A stretch of DNA of 8,852 bases from an uncultured Collinsella sp. (lineage in GTDB: Bacteria; Actinomycetota; Coriobacteriia; Coriobacteriales; Coriobacteriaceae): NCBI GenBank assembly GCA_959026535.1, contig CAUFMB010000068.1:1-8852 (forward strand), written 5' to 3'. The notes under the pieces were generated by a model, which ran no database searches, had not been told where the DNA came from, and worked only from the letters and a program-made list of their open reading frames with translations. How positions within the stretch are numbered: position 1 is the stretch's first letter; each line of letters starts with the position of its first letter. The position numbers and the translations under genes are program-made. Below are positions 1-7,463 of the stretch, piece by piece.

Positions 1-239
1 GTGGGCGGCGGTGCTGATTCGCAATATAGGTGGTGTCGAAAGGGCCTAGGACTCACGCAGCCGCTAAACGCGATGTCGAATGCGCGCTTCACTGCCCTAT
101 ATGCCAAGCGCGAGCGGTCCCAGTCCATGATGGATTGCATGGCCTTGTAACGGCCGGCGCCCTCGCGCCGGTCCATGGCCTGGGCAATCAGTGCCGCCCC
201 CGCAGGCGCACAGCTCTTTGTTACTTCTTTAGCAGCCAT
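1..239 (-). CDS. Partial sugar transferase, N-terminus only (probable polyprenyl-phosphate glycosylphosphotransferase)
   Basis: The frame is open from an ATG at 237-239 to the window edge, 79 codons with no stop. The first ~50 residues are polar and end in YRAVKRAFDIAFSG (about residues 50-63), which resembles the start of the bacterial sugar transferase domain (PF02397), where a 'KRxFDIxxS' motif precedes a membrane segment. Such enzymes load the first sugar phosphate onto undecaprenyl phosphate at the inner membrane to begin exopolysaccharide or capsule assembly. It lies 84 bp downstream of the NusG-paralogue gene on the same strand and is probably co-transcribed with it. Oddity: the expected hydrophobic stretch does not follow. 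The last ~17 codons use rare codons (AGG, CGA, CTA), while the +1 frame there has more typical GC3, so a frameshift or rearrangement near 45-60 is possible. No clear Shine-Dalgarno is seen. The family call rests on one short motif. Confidence 0.5.
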   Translation of the reverse strand, partial: MAAKEVTKSCAPAGAALIAQAMDRREGAGRYKAMQSIMDWDRSRLAYRAVKRAFDIAFSGCVSPRPFRHHLYCESAPPP

Positions 240-323
240 AGTCAAAAATACATCCCCGTTCCCCAGGGATCCCCCAATCGGTAAATTCAAAAATGCGAAC
301 GAATTGCCAGTGCGACGTCTCCC

Positions 324-914
324 TTACGTTTTGCTGGGAACGTCGAGCGGTAGCAGCTCCCTAAATGCGGAGTTACCTTCGCCCACGTCTACCAGGCACC
401 AGCGTTTATGGCGGTCGATCTTTTTAACGCGGGCCTCTTGCCCCACCAAGGGACCCTGCTCTATGTGCAACACGCCGTCTTCTATGCGCGCAACGCTGTT
501 GCGCACCACGCCGTCGTCGTCGAGCACGCTGCAATACCAGTCCTGCGCATCGTCCGGCATGGGCATGTACGCCCGCTCCCTACTACCGGCGATGCGGCAG
601 CCAAAGCTCAGCTGGGCTAAAGCCCTGTCGAGTGCGGCAGCATCGTGCGTGGCGACGAAGAAATATTCCTTGTACATGGGTTTGGTTTGGAGCGACCAGG
701 CGCCGTCCCGCTTAAACCAGAACTCCTTTTGCATCACAAAAGCGTCCTGCATCAGCTCGTGCGGGATAATGCGGCGAACCTTTTCGCAGGTCTCGCGCTC
801 TTTACCGTTGGGGGTGTGGACCAGATACCAGCGGACGCGGCCGTGCTGGTTGTTGGTGCTGGCGCCGTTAAAAGCGCCCGGCAGCTGCTCTTGGCGCCGT
901 GCCGTCTGTTCCAT
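324..914 (-). CDS. NusG-paralogue transcription antiterminator (LoaP/UpxY-like)
   Basis: This 196-residue protein has an NGN-type domain beginning RWYLVHTPNGKE (about residues 28-39), running through KEFWFKRDG and the KPMYKEYFFV strand. A C-terminal KOW-like stretch, GPLVGQEARVKKIDRHKRW, lies at about 154-172. Its size and domain order fit specialised NusG paralogues, which ride RNA polymerase and prevent premature termination in long operons. LoaP members act on polysaccharide and antibiotic clusters; UpxY members act on capsule loci. The sugar transferase start just downstream supports a polysaccharide target. The frame can be extended to a GTG at 947, but the ATG at 914 has a strong Shine-Dalgarno (AGAGGGGG, 922-929, 7-nt spacing) and the GTG has none. 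Housekeeping NusG is less likely because no secE, rplK or rplA is adjacent and the loop is divergent. It probably depends on the invertible segment upstream. Family assignment is by eye. Confidence 0.82.
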   Translation of the reverse strand: MEQTARRQEQLPGAFNGASTNNQHGRVRWYLVHTPNGKERETCEKVRRIIPHELMQDAFVMQKEFWFKRDGAWSLQTKPMYKEYFFVATHDAAALDRALAQLSFGCRIAGSRERAYMPMPDDAQDWYCSVLDDDGVVRNSVARIEDGVLHIEQGPLVGQEARVKKIDRHKRWCLVDVGEGNSAFRELLPLDVPSKT

Positions 915-921
915 GTTCTCG

Positions 922-929
922 CCCCCTCT
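922..929 (-). promoter_or_regulatory. Shine-Dalgarno that fixes the antiterminator start
   Basis: On the minus strand AGAGGGGG lies 7 nt upstream of the ATG at 914. It falls inside the longer GTG-initiated frame and argues for the shorter protein. Confidence 0.7.
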
Positions 930-1005
930 TTTGGCGTTGCGATGCACGCAAATGCAGGGGCGTTTAGAACAGGCTTCTCGCTCGCAGCTAGGCGCAGTCG
1001 CAAAA

Positions 1006-1020
1006 GTACAGGTTTTTGTA
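1006..1020 (+). repeat. Left arm of inverted repeat (GTACAGGTTTTTGTA)
   Basis: This arm is the exact reverse complement of 1113-1127. It contains a TACA/TGTA dyad around a 6-nt centre, which is compatible with a tyrosine-recombinase-type site. Flanking CAAAA on its outer side is echoed, with a small length difference, by CTTTTTG outside the other arm. Confidence 0.8.
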
Positions 1021-1090
1021 GGGGGATATGGAGATGCACCTACTGGCAGTATATTTTGCGTAATCTGGGCAAACGCTGATTAATTGCTCG

Positions 1091-1096
1091 TATAAT
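1091..1096 (+). promoter_or_regulatory. -10 box TATAAT inside the invertible segment
   Basis: A perfect -10 hexamer. The plus-strand product from it would be only about 65 nt before the terminator at 1143-1167, which suits a silent orientation. A short regulatory RNA from here cannot be excluded. Confidence 0.55.
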
Positions 1097-1112
1097 GTCG
1101 TCTGTCGAAAGA

Positions 1113-1127
1113 TACAAAAACCTGTAC
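1113..1127 (-). repeat. Right arm of inverted repeat (TACAAAAACCTGTAC)
   Basis: This arm matches the reverse complement of 1006-1020 at all 15 positions. The two arms are separated by 92 bp. Confidence 0.8.
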
Positions 1128-1142
1128 CTTTTTGTGCAACAA

Positions 1143-1167
1143 AAAAGCCGCTCAACCAGCGGCTTTT
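1143..1167. terminator. Bidirectional intrinsic terminator between thrS and the invertible segment
   Basis: The stem GCCGCT/AGCGGC (1147-1152 and 1158-1163) has a 5-nt loop and is extended by AAAA/TTTT pairs. The plus strand continues with TTTTCTT and the minus strand with TTTTTTG, so it can stop transcription in both directions. It would end plus-strand transcripts leaving the invertible segment and any read-through from thrS. Confidence 0.75.
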
Positions 1168-1181
1168 CTTATTTTGGTAAG

Positions 1182-1217
1182 AAAAAAGGCGACCGCCCTT
1201 TGTGGACGGTCGCCTTT
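1182..1217 (-). terminator. Intrinsic terminator of thrS
   Basis: On the minus strand, just after the thrS stop codon, an 11-bp perfect stem (1185-1195 with 1207-1217, core GGCGACCG/CGGTCGCC) is followed by a run of T. It stands in tandem with the terminator at 1143-1167, giving double insulation of thrS from the locus to its left. Confidence 0.88.
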
Positions 1218-1239
1218 GTTAATTGTTGTGAAGTTCGCC

Positions 1240-3003
<1,764 letters not shown>

Positions 3004-3073
3004 GGGTATGTTTTCTCCTCTCGGATGCCTGATGCAAGTGTATGCGATGCGCTCGGCGTTTTTGACTTGCATC

Positions 3074-3101
3074 ATTATAGGCAGGTTGCCTTGGTATACA
3101 A
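3074..3101 (-). promoter_or_regulatory. Promoter of thrS
   Basis: On the minus strand TTGTAT (3096-3101) and a perfect TATAAT (3074-3079) are separated by 16 nt. Transcription would begin near 3066, leaving a leader of about 63 nt before the ATG at 3003. The -10 is strong and the -35 matches the consensus only in TTG. Confidence 0.65.
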
Positions 3102-3102
3102 G

Positions 3103-3133
3103 CGCCCGCCGAACCTTAATGGCGCGGCGGGCG
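3103..3133. terminator. GC-rich stem-loop between the zinc-ribbon gene and thrS
   Basis: A 9-bp perfect stem CGCCCGCCG/CGGCGGGCG (3103-3111 and 3125-3133) has a 13-nt loop. It lies downstream of the zinc-ribbon gene on the minus strand and abuts the thrS -35 box. The T-run (ATTTTCT) is on the plus-strand side; on the minus strand only GCTTGTAT follows. It is therefore a weak terminator for the minus-strand gene, or one active mainly against antisense transcription. Confidence 0.4.
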
Positions 3134-3243
3134 ATTTTCTACGCATGCTTCATCGTGTGGGGCGGGATGTTTGCGGGGCGCGCGTGCGGCTTGCGCGGGA
3201 CGCGCGGTGCACGTGGCCTGCGGCCGGCCCGGCGATGGATGCG

Positions 3244-3675
3244 TTACTGGATGCGAGTTCGGCAGTAGGGGCAGACCTTCCAGTGCGCATCGAGCGGGCG
3301 ATGGCAGCTGGGGCACACGTTGCGAACCTGGGTATCGCACACGGGGCAGACCACAAAGTCCTTCTCGATGGGCGCGCCGCACTGCGGGCAGGTGCCGTAC
3401 TGGGCAAGCTGGCGCTCGCGCAGGGCCATGTCCAGCTCCTGCTCCTCGCGGTCGGCCGCGTAGGAGTGCGGACGCAGGACCAGATAGGCGATGAGACCCA
3501 CAAACGGGATGAGGGCAATGATGCCCCATGCCACGTAGGCGCTGGCGCCGCGGCGACGAGCGTCGATGAACACATAGACGACCGACAGCACGTACAGGGC
3601 GATGATAAAGCCAACAAAGGCATAGATGACGCCCATAAGCTGCGGCGACATGAGCTCGGAGATGTACTTGGACAT
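3244..3675 (-). CDS. Small membrane protein with two C-terminal zinc ribbons
   Basis: This 143-residue protein of unknown function has two hydrophobic helices, about 13-37 and 47-67, joined by the basic loop DARRRGAS. The segment VFIDARRRG..WGIIALIPFVGLIAYLVLRP resembles the PLDc_N-type membrane module common in small Gram-positive membrane proteins. After a charged stretch (75-92) come two zinc ribbons: Cys96/Cys99 with Cys110/Cys113, and Cys121/Cys124 with Cys135/Cys138, all in CPxC or CPxCx contexts (DZANK-like). The likely topology is a membrane anchor with both ribbons in the cytoplasm, perhaps for protein or nucleic-acid contact; this is inference. The ATG at 3675 has AAAGG about 9 nt upstream. 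It is followed by thrS on the same strand, but thrS has its own promoter. Upstream lies the repeat array; no convincing promoter for this gene was found. Confidence 0.85.
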   Translation of the reverse strand: MSKYISELMSPQLMGVIYAFVGFIIALYVLSVVYVFIDARRRGASAYVAWGIIALIPFVGLIAYLVLRPHSYAADREEQELDMALRERQLAQYGTCPQCGAPIEKDFVVCPVCDTQVRNVCPSCHRPLDAHWKVCPYCRTRIQ

Positions 3676-3775
3676 TGAGGTGTACCTTTCGGAATATTTA
3701 CAGTCCGGTCAAGTTTACCACGGGGTTTATTTATATGGGACTACGGCTGGGCACAGGGCTGGCGCGGACACAAAC
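3676..3775. other. Gene-free stretch upstream of the zinc-ribbon gene
   Basis: Apart from the Shine-Dalgarno of the zinc-ribbon gene, I see only a minus-strand TTGACC (3707-3712) and a TATAAA-like run near 3730-3736. Neither has a partner hexamer at proper spacing, so no promoter is called. Confidence 0.4.
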
Positions 3776-3833
3776 ATCTCAATCTGTAACAGGTGGGAGC
3801 GGAATCCGGGTCTAGATGTTACAGATCGAGACA
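3776..3833. repeat. Palindromic unit 1
   Basis: A minus motif and a plus motif around a 25-nt loop; the transcript could form a ~16-bp stem. Read as the reverse complement, its loop begins TCTAGACCC, like the loop of unit 3 (TCTACAACCC), which suggests this unit is flipped relative to units 2 and 3. Confidence 0.8.
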
Positions 3834-3855
3834 CAGCGGTCCCTCCCCGACCTCA

Positions 3856-3913
3856 ATCTCAATCTGTAACATATTGAACCCCAAAATCCCTCTTACTGTT
3901 ACAGATCGAGACA
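3856..3913. repeat. Palindromic unit 2
   Basis: Same construction as unit 1 with a 25-nt loop. By hand its loop matches that of unit 3 at about 14 of 25 positions (shared AACCC and terminal AC). Confidence 0.8.
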
Positions 3914-3934
3914 TTCAAAATCCGTCGGAAGGTT

Positions 3935-3993
3935 TGTCTCGATCTGTAACATCTACAACCCAAATCATCAGCTAACTGTTACAGAACGAGACA
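3935..3993. repeat. Palindromic unit 3
   Basis: The left arm is the full 17-nt motif. The right arm differs from its complement at one base, giving a nearly perfect 17-bp stem over a 25-nt loop. Confidence 0.8.
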
Positions 3994-4010
3994 AACCTCT
4001 GACACCAGGG

Positions 4011-4058
4011 ACGGCAGACGAGGTTATCGACGTTACTGAGTCTCCCCTCGCCTGCCGT
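4011..4058 (+). promoter_or_regulatory. Long stem-loop upstream of the GlpA-like operon
   Basis: Arms 4011-4023 (ACGGCAGACGAGG) and 4046-4058 (CCTCGCCTGCCGT) pair over 13 positions with a single A/C mismatch, around a 22-nt loop. No T-run follows, so it is not a simple terminator. If the operon promoter lies to its left, this would be a structured leader element about 100 nt before the start codon. I do not recognise a known riboswitch. Confidence 0.45.
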
Positions 4059-4116
4059 TGGCGGATGCAGCGGGGCTGTTCGCCGCATTGCCGCTGCACT
4101 GGGGCTGTGCAGACCG

Positions 4117-4144
4117 TAGGATAGTCCTATTGACGGCCTGTCAA
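4117..4144 (+). promoter_or_regulatory. Two small palindromes just upstream of the GlpA-like operon
   Basis: TAGGA-TAG-TCCTA (4117-4129) is followed at once by TTGAC-GGCCT-GTCAA (4130-4144), 17 nt before the GTG start. Adjacent dyads here may be operator half-sites for a repressor. A -10/-35 pair could not be identified with confidence, so this is only a candidate regulatory site. Confidence 0.35.
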
Positions 4145-4161
4145 CTCGTCTGGGAGGCACT

Positions 4162-5643
4162 GTGGCGGAAACGTTTGATATCGCGATTGTTGGCGCTGGC
4201 ATCACGGGATGCGCCATCGCGCGGCAGCTCGCGCGGTTTGACCTGTCCATTTGCGTGGTCGAAGCGGCCAACGACATAGCACTGGGGGCTTCGAAGGCCA
4301 ACGGCGGCCTGGTGCACGCCGGCTACGATCCGGCGCCGGGCACCGTAAAGGCGCAGGTCAACGCCCGTGGTTGCGAGCTGTATGGCACATGGGCCCAGGA
4401 GCTGGGCTTTTTGTTCCGCCGCACCGGGTCGATGGTGCTGGGCTTTAGCGACGAGGACCGGACACACCTGGAGAAGCTGCGCCGCAATGGGCTGGCGAAC
4501 GGCGTACCCGAGCTGTCAATCATTGGCCCCGAGCGCATCCACGAACTTGAACCGCGTGCCAGTGCCGACGCAACATGCGCGCTGTGGTGTCCCTCGACCG
4601 GTTACGTTGACCCGTTTGAAGTGGCCATCGCCACGCTGGAGAACGCGGTTGCCAACGGCGTGACGTTTATGCGCTCCGCACCGGTGGAGGCCATTGAGGT
4701 TGCTGGCTCGCACGACGAGGACGTTTCAGCCGACGGCAAGGTCCGCGCACGCTTTACGCTGTTGACGCCCGCCGGCGACGTGCGTTGCCGTTACCTGATC
4801 AACGCCGCGGGCAACGGTGCCGCGGACATCTCGCATATGGTGGGCGCCGAGGACTTCCAGATGGTCTGGCGCCAGGGCAACATCGTGGTGCTGGACAAGG
4901 AGCCTCGTGCGCTCATGCCGCTCTACCCCGTTCCAACGCCAGTGTCCAAGGGCGTTATCGTCACGGGTACCGTACACGGCAACACCGTGATTACCGCGAC
5001 CGCTGCCGTGCGTGAGCCCGGCGACACGCAGACCTATGCGAGCGATGTCAATGCGCTGCTGAGCGGCGCGCGCAAGCTGGTACCCGATCTGGACACGCGT
5101 CGCGTGGTGCGCGCGTTTGCCGGTGGACGCCCGGTCATTAAGGGAACGAACGACTTTTTTATTGGACAGTCGGCCGTGGTGCCGGGACTGTTCCAGGCGG
5201 CGGGCATTCAGTCGCCGGGCGTGGCGAGCGCGCCGGCCATTGCCGAGCGCATGGAGCAGATCTTACGCGATGCCGGTGTTGCCCTGCGCGAGCGGGCCGA
5301 TTGGGATCCGATTCGCCTCGCGCCGGACGACTTCGACCGTGCGCCGCTTGCGCGCAAGGAGGAGCTCATTGAGTCCGACCCTGCATGGGGGCAGATTGTC
5401 TGCCGCTGCGAGACGGTGCCCGAGGCCGAGATTGTTGCCGCGATCCGACGCCGCCCGGGCGCGGTTTCCGTCGAGGGCGTCAAGCGCCGCTGCCGTGCCG
5501 GCATGGGTCGGTGCCAAAGTGGTTTTTGCCAGAGCCGCGTGGTGGCAATCCTAGCGCGCGAGCTGGGCTGCGACCCCAGCGAGGTGCTGTTGGAGGACAC
5601 TGGCTCGTGGCTCGTTGAGGGACCTTTGAAGGGGGTACGCTAG
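4162..5643 (+). CDS. GlpA-like FAD-dependent dehydrogenase with C-terminal BFD-type [2Fe-2S] domain
   Basis: This 493-residue flavoprotein starts with the dinucleotide-binding fold FDIAIVGAGITG (GAGITG at 11-16), followed by a DAO-type domain with ASKANGGLVHAGYD, typical of the glycerol-3-phosphate/L-2-hydroxyacid dehydrogenase superfamily (COG0579). The C-terminus has a BFD-like iron-sulfur domain: Cys414 and Cys416 (CRC), then Cys451 and Cys456 in AGMGRCQSGFC. An extra Cys444 sits where related proteins often have Thr. By family it oxidises an alcohol such as glycerol-3-phosphate and passes electrons via FAD and 2Fe-2S to partner subunits. The start is GTG, with GGGAGG at 4151-4156, 5 nt upstream. 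It is the first gene of a three-gene operon; the next gene starts 1 nt after its stop. Glycerol-3-phosphate is plausible, but 2-hydroxyglutarate or another polyol phosphate is possible because no kinase or transporter is nearby. It is shorter than E. coli GlpA (~540). Confidence 0.88.
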   Translation: MAETFDIAIVGAGITGCAIARQLARFDLSICVVEAANDIALGASKANGGLVHAGYDPAPGTVKAQVNARGCELYGTWAQELGFLFRRTGSMVLGFSDEDRTHLEKLRRNGLANGVPELSIIGPERIHELEPRASADATCALWCPSTGYVDPFEVAIATLENAVANGVTFMRSAPVEAIEVAGSHDEDVSADGKVRARFTLLTPAGDVRCRYLINAAGNGAADISHMVGAEDFQMVWRQGNIVVLDKEPRALMPLYPVPTPVSKGVIVTGTVHGNTVITATAAVREPGDTQTYASDVNALLSGARKLVPDLDTRRVVRAFAGGRPVIKGTNDFFIGQSAVVPGLFQAAGIQSPGVASAPAIAERMEQILRDAGVALRERADWDPIRLAPDDFDRAPLARKEELIESDPAWGQIVCRCETVPEAEIVAAIRRRPGAVSVEGVKRRCRAGMGRCQSGFCQSRVVAILARELGCDPSEVLLEDTGSWLVEGPLKGVR

Positions 5644-5644
5644 G

Positions 5645-7024
5645 ATGGCGAAATTCAAATCGAGCACGATTGATAGCGATGCCGTTGAAGCGATACCTAC
5701 GCAGGCCTTCGACGTGGTCGTTATCGGCGGCGGCCCCGCCGGCATGGCTGCCGCGCTTGCCGCGCACAAGGCCTGCGCGCGCGTGGCCATCGTGGAGCGC
5801 GAGCAGCACTTGGGCGGCATCCTGCGCCAGTGCATTCACCCCGGCTTTGGGCTATCGCACTTTAAGCAGGAGCTCACCGGCCCTGAGTACGCACAGCGCT
5901 TTATCGACCAGGTACGCGCGACCGACATTGCGCTGTTCTTGGACAGCATGGTACTTGGGATTGATTCGGGCGAGTCCACGGAAGACACCGCACTCCACAC
6001 CGTCACGCTCATGAGCCCCACCGGCATGCTGCAGCTCACCGGGCGCGCGGTCGTCCTTGCCATGGGTTGCCGCGAGCGCACCCGCAGCGAGATCAAGATC
6101 CCCGGCAGCCGCCCCGCCGGCGTGTTTACGGCCGGCCTGGCGCAGCGATACATCAATATCGAGAACCTCAAGCCTGGCTCGCGCGCCGTCATTTTGGGCT
6201 CGGGCGACATCGGGCTCATCATGGCGCGCCGCTGCACGCTCGAGGGGATTTCGGTCGAGGGCGTGTACGAACTCATGCCCTACGCCAACGGCCTGCGCCG
6301 CAATGTGAAAAACTGTCTGGACGACTTTGGCATTCCGCTGCATCTGTCTACCACGGTCACGCGCGTGATCGGGCACGACCGCGTGGAGGCCGTCGGGGTG
6401 AGTCGGGTCGATGAGCGCCTGGCACCCATTCCGGGGACCGAGCGAGTTGTTCCGTGCGACACGCTGCTGCTTTCGGTGGGCCTGATTCCCGAGAACGAGC
6501 TTTCGGTTGCCGCAGGCGTTGAACTTGACCCACGCACGCGCGGCGCCGTGGTGGACCAGAGTCTGCAAACGGGCGTGCCGGGCATTTTTGCCTGCGGCAA
6601 CGTGCTGCACGTGCACGACCTGGCCGACAACGTGACGACCGAGTCCGAACGCGCCGGTGCGGCTGCGGCGGCATACGCGCTGGGTGGCAGCTCAGGGGCC
6701 GACGTGGACACTGCGGGCACAAGCTGCGAAGCGGGCCCGGGTTGCCAACTCGCTGTCTCCCCCGCCGGTATCGCGGGCTACGCGCTGCCGGGGCGCATTA
6801 CGGCTGTGACACTCACCAAACTCAACTTCCGCGTACGCCGGCCGGTCGATGCCGCCCGCGTGCGCATTCTGGCAGGCGACGAGGAACTGTTTGCAGGCAA
6901 GGTCCGCCCGTTCAAACCGAGCGTTATGGAAAGCTTCCCGCTGCCGGCAAAGGTGATTCAGCGCACACTCGACCTGGGTGTCAGCGAGATTGTTCTTTCC
7001 GTCGATCCCGTTGAGGAGGCGTAA
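5645..7024 (+). CDS. GlpB-like FAD/NAD(P)-dependent oxidoreductase
   Basis: This 459-residue pyridine-nucleotide-disulfide-type flavoprotein has an FAD fold, FDVVVIGGGPAGMAAA (GGGPAG at 28-33), and a second nucleotide-binding loop, GSGDIG (185-190), for NAD(P). AMGCRERTR, followed by PGSRPAGVFTAGLAQRYIN, is characteristic of the oxidoreductases that accompany GlpA-like dehydrogenases. A further FAD-contact stretch, GVPGIFACGNVLHVHDLADNV, lies at about 308-328. A C-terminal extension after 370 (about 90 residues) may contact the partners. By context it links the neighbouring dehydrogenase to NAD(P) or a membrane acceptor. The ATG follows the upstream stop by 1 nt, with AAGGGGG about 10 nt before it inside the preceding gene, which implies translational coupling. 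The true E. coli GlpB is only distantly related, so the name is functional shorthand. Confidence 0.88.
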   Translation: MAKFKSSTIDSDAVEAIPTQAFDVVVIGGGPAGMAAALAAHKACARVAIVEREQHLGGILRQCIHPGFGLSHFKQELTGPEYAQRFIDQVRATDIALFLDSMVLGIDSGESTEDTALHTVTLMSPTGMLQLTGRAVVLAMGCRERTRSEIKIPGSRPAGVFTAGLAQRYINIENLKPGSRAVILGSGDIGLIMARRCTLEGISVEGVYELMPYANGLRRNVKNCLDDFGIPLHLSTTVTRVIGHDRVEAVGVSRVDERLAPIPGTERVVPCDTLLLSVGLIPENELSVAAGVELDPRTRGAVVDQSLQTGVPGIFACGNVLHVHDLADNVTTESERAGAAAAAYALGGSSGADVDTAGTSCEAGPGCQLAVSPAGIAGYALPGRITAVTLTKLNFRVRRPVDAARVRILAGDEELFAGKVRPFKPSVMESFPLPAKVIQRTLDLGVSEIVLSVDPVEEA

Positions 7025-7028
7025 GGCC

Positions 7029-7427
7029 ATGAGCATAAACGCGATCGAAACGCTGCAGTTCAACTGCACCACCTGCCCATCCGAGTGCCTCCTGACCGTA
7101 GAGGTAGAGCGTGACGCAGACGGCGCCGTGGTAGAGGTGCGCTCCGTGACCGGCAACAGCTGCCCCCGCGGCGATAAGTTTGCGCATCAGGAGCTCACCT
7201 GCCCCATGCGCGTGCTCACCACCACCGTGGCCGTATCCGGCGGCGACGAGGCGCTGCTACCCGTGCGCACGGCCGAAGCCATCCCGCTGGAACTCCACGC
7301 CCAGGCGATGGACCTCATCCGCGGCCTGATCGTCAACGCCCCCATCCGCATGGGCGACGTCGTGCTAGAGAACCTCCTCAACACCAACATCGACCTAATC
7401 GCCAGCATGGACATCGACCCAGCCTAA
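7029..7427 (+). CDS. DUF1667 Cys-rich protein, third subunit of the GlpA/GlpB-like operon
   Basis: This 132-residue protein has a Cys-rich N-terminus, CTTCPSEC (Cys13, Cys16, Cys20), then GNSCPRGDKFAHQE (Cys45) and a further Cys58 in TCPMRVLTTTV. The pattern C-x2-C-x3-C with GNxCxRG and PxRVLT is typical of DUF1667 (PF07892, COG3862). These proteins are routinely encoded next to COG0579 and COG0446 flavoproteins and are thought to bind a metal or Fe-S cluster. The remainder (GDVVLENLLNTNIDLIAS) is conserved in the family. A longer frame begins at 6978 but overlaps the upstream gene. The ATG at 7029 is preferred because it lies 4 nt after that gene's stop, preceded by GAGGAGG. It probably works as a small electron-transfer subunit; the biochemical role is inferred from context. 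Confidence 0.88.
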   Translation: MSINAIETLQFNCTTCPSECLLTVEVERDADGAVVEVRSVTGNSCPRGDKFAHQELTCPMRVLTTTVAVSGGDEALLPVRTAEAIPLELHAQAMDLIRGLIVNAPIRMGDVVLENLLNTNIDLIASMDIDPA

Positions 7428-7463
7428 GCAGCTCATTTGGGACGGGCCTTCATCCCCCTCTGC

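Larger units (their letters stand above)
1006..1127. promoter_or_regulatory. Candidate invertible promoter segment (inverton) upstream of the antiterminator gene
   Basis: Two perfect 15-bp inverted arms (1006-1020 and 1113-1127) enclose 92 bp. Inside is a consensus TATAAT at 1091-1096 on the plus strand. A possible -35, TGGGCA at 1066-1071, has a long 19-nt spacer and is weak. In this orientation transcription would run away from the antiterminator gene into the terminator at 1143-1167. Inversion would place TATAAT at about 1042-1037 on the minus strand, giving a leader of roughly 115 nt before the ATG at 914. A TATACT (1048-1053, minus strand) already faces the gene but has no recognisable -35. 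Phase-variable promoters of this layout are well known upstream of capsule loci and their NusG paralogues in gut bacteria. No recombinase gene is visible in the window. Confidence 0.6.
3776..3993. repeat. Array of three palindromic units: six alternating copies of TGTTACAGATCGAGACA
   Basis: Six copies of a 16-17-nt motif alternate strictly in orientation: 3776-3791 (-), 3817-3833 (+), 3856-3871 (-), 3897-3913 (+), 3935-3951 (-) and 3977-3993 (+). Spacers are 25, 22, 25, 21 and 25 nt, so same-orientation copies recur every 79-80 nt. The minus copies 3776 and 3856 share a variant (CTCAATC instead of CTCGATC), and the last plus copy has AACG for ATCG. The layout resembles E. coli BIMEs (alternating REP units) or a bank of operator sites about four helical turns apart. 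It fills the divergent intergenic region between the zinc-ribbon gene and the GlpA-like operon. No cas genes are present and the alternating orientation rules out an ordinary CRISPR. Confidence 0.9.

Noticed and set aside
175..1083. 302-residue plus-strand open frame
   Set aside because: It lies opposite the antiterminator gene. Its Ser/Arg/Cys-rich composition and rare codons mark it as a shadow.
3004..3102. T-box riboswitch for thrS
   Set aside because: The leader from the predicted start is about 63 nt and shows no long specifier stem or antiterminator bulge.
3707..3712. TTGACC as a -35 box for the zinc-ribbon gene
   Set aside because: The proper -10 position would fall on AAAGGT, the ribosome-binding site, with no resemblance to TATAAT.
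3776..3993. CRISPR array
   Set aside because: The repeats alternate in orientation, are only 16-17 nt, the spacers resemble each other in part, and no cas gene is present.
4031..4047. Possible seventh copy of the array motif (CGTTACTGAGTCTCC)
   Set aside because: It breaks the 40/80-nt spacing and matches only part of the motif.
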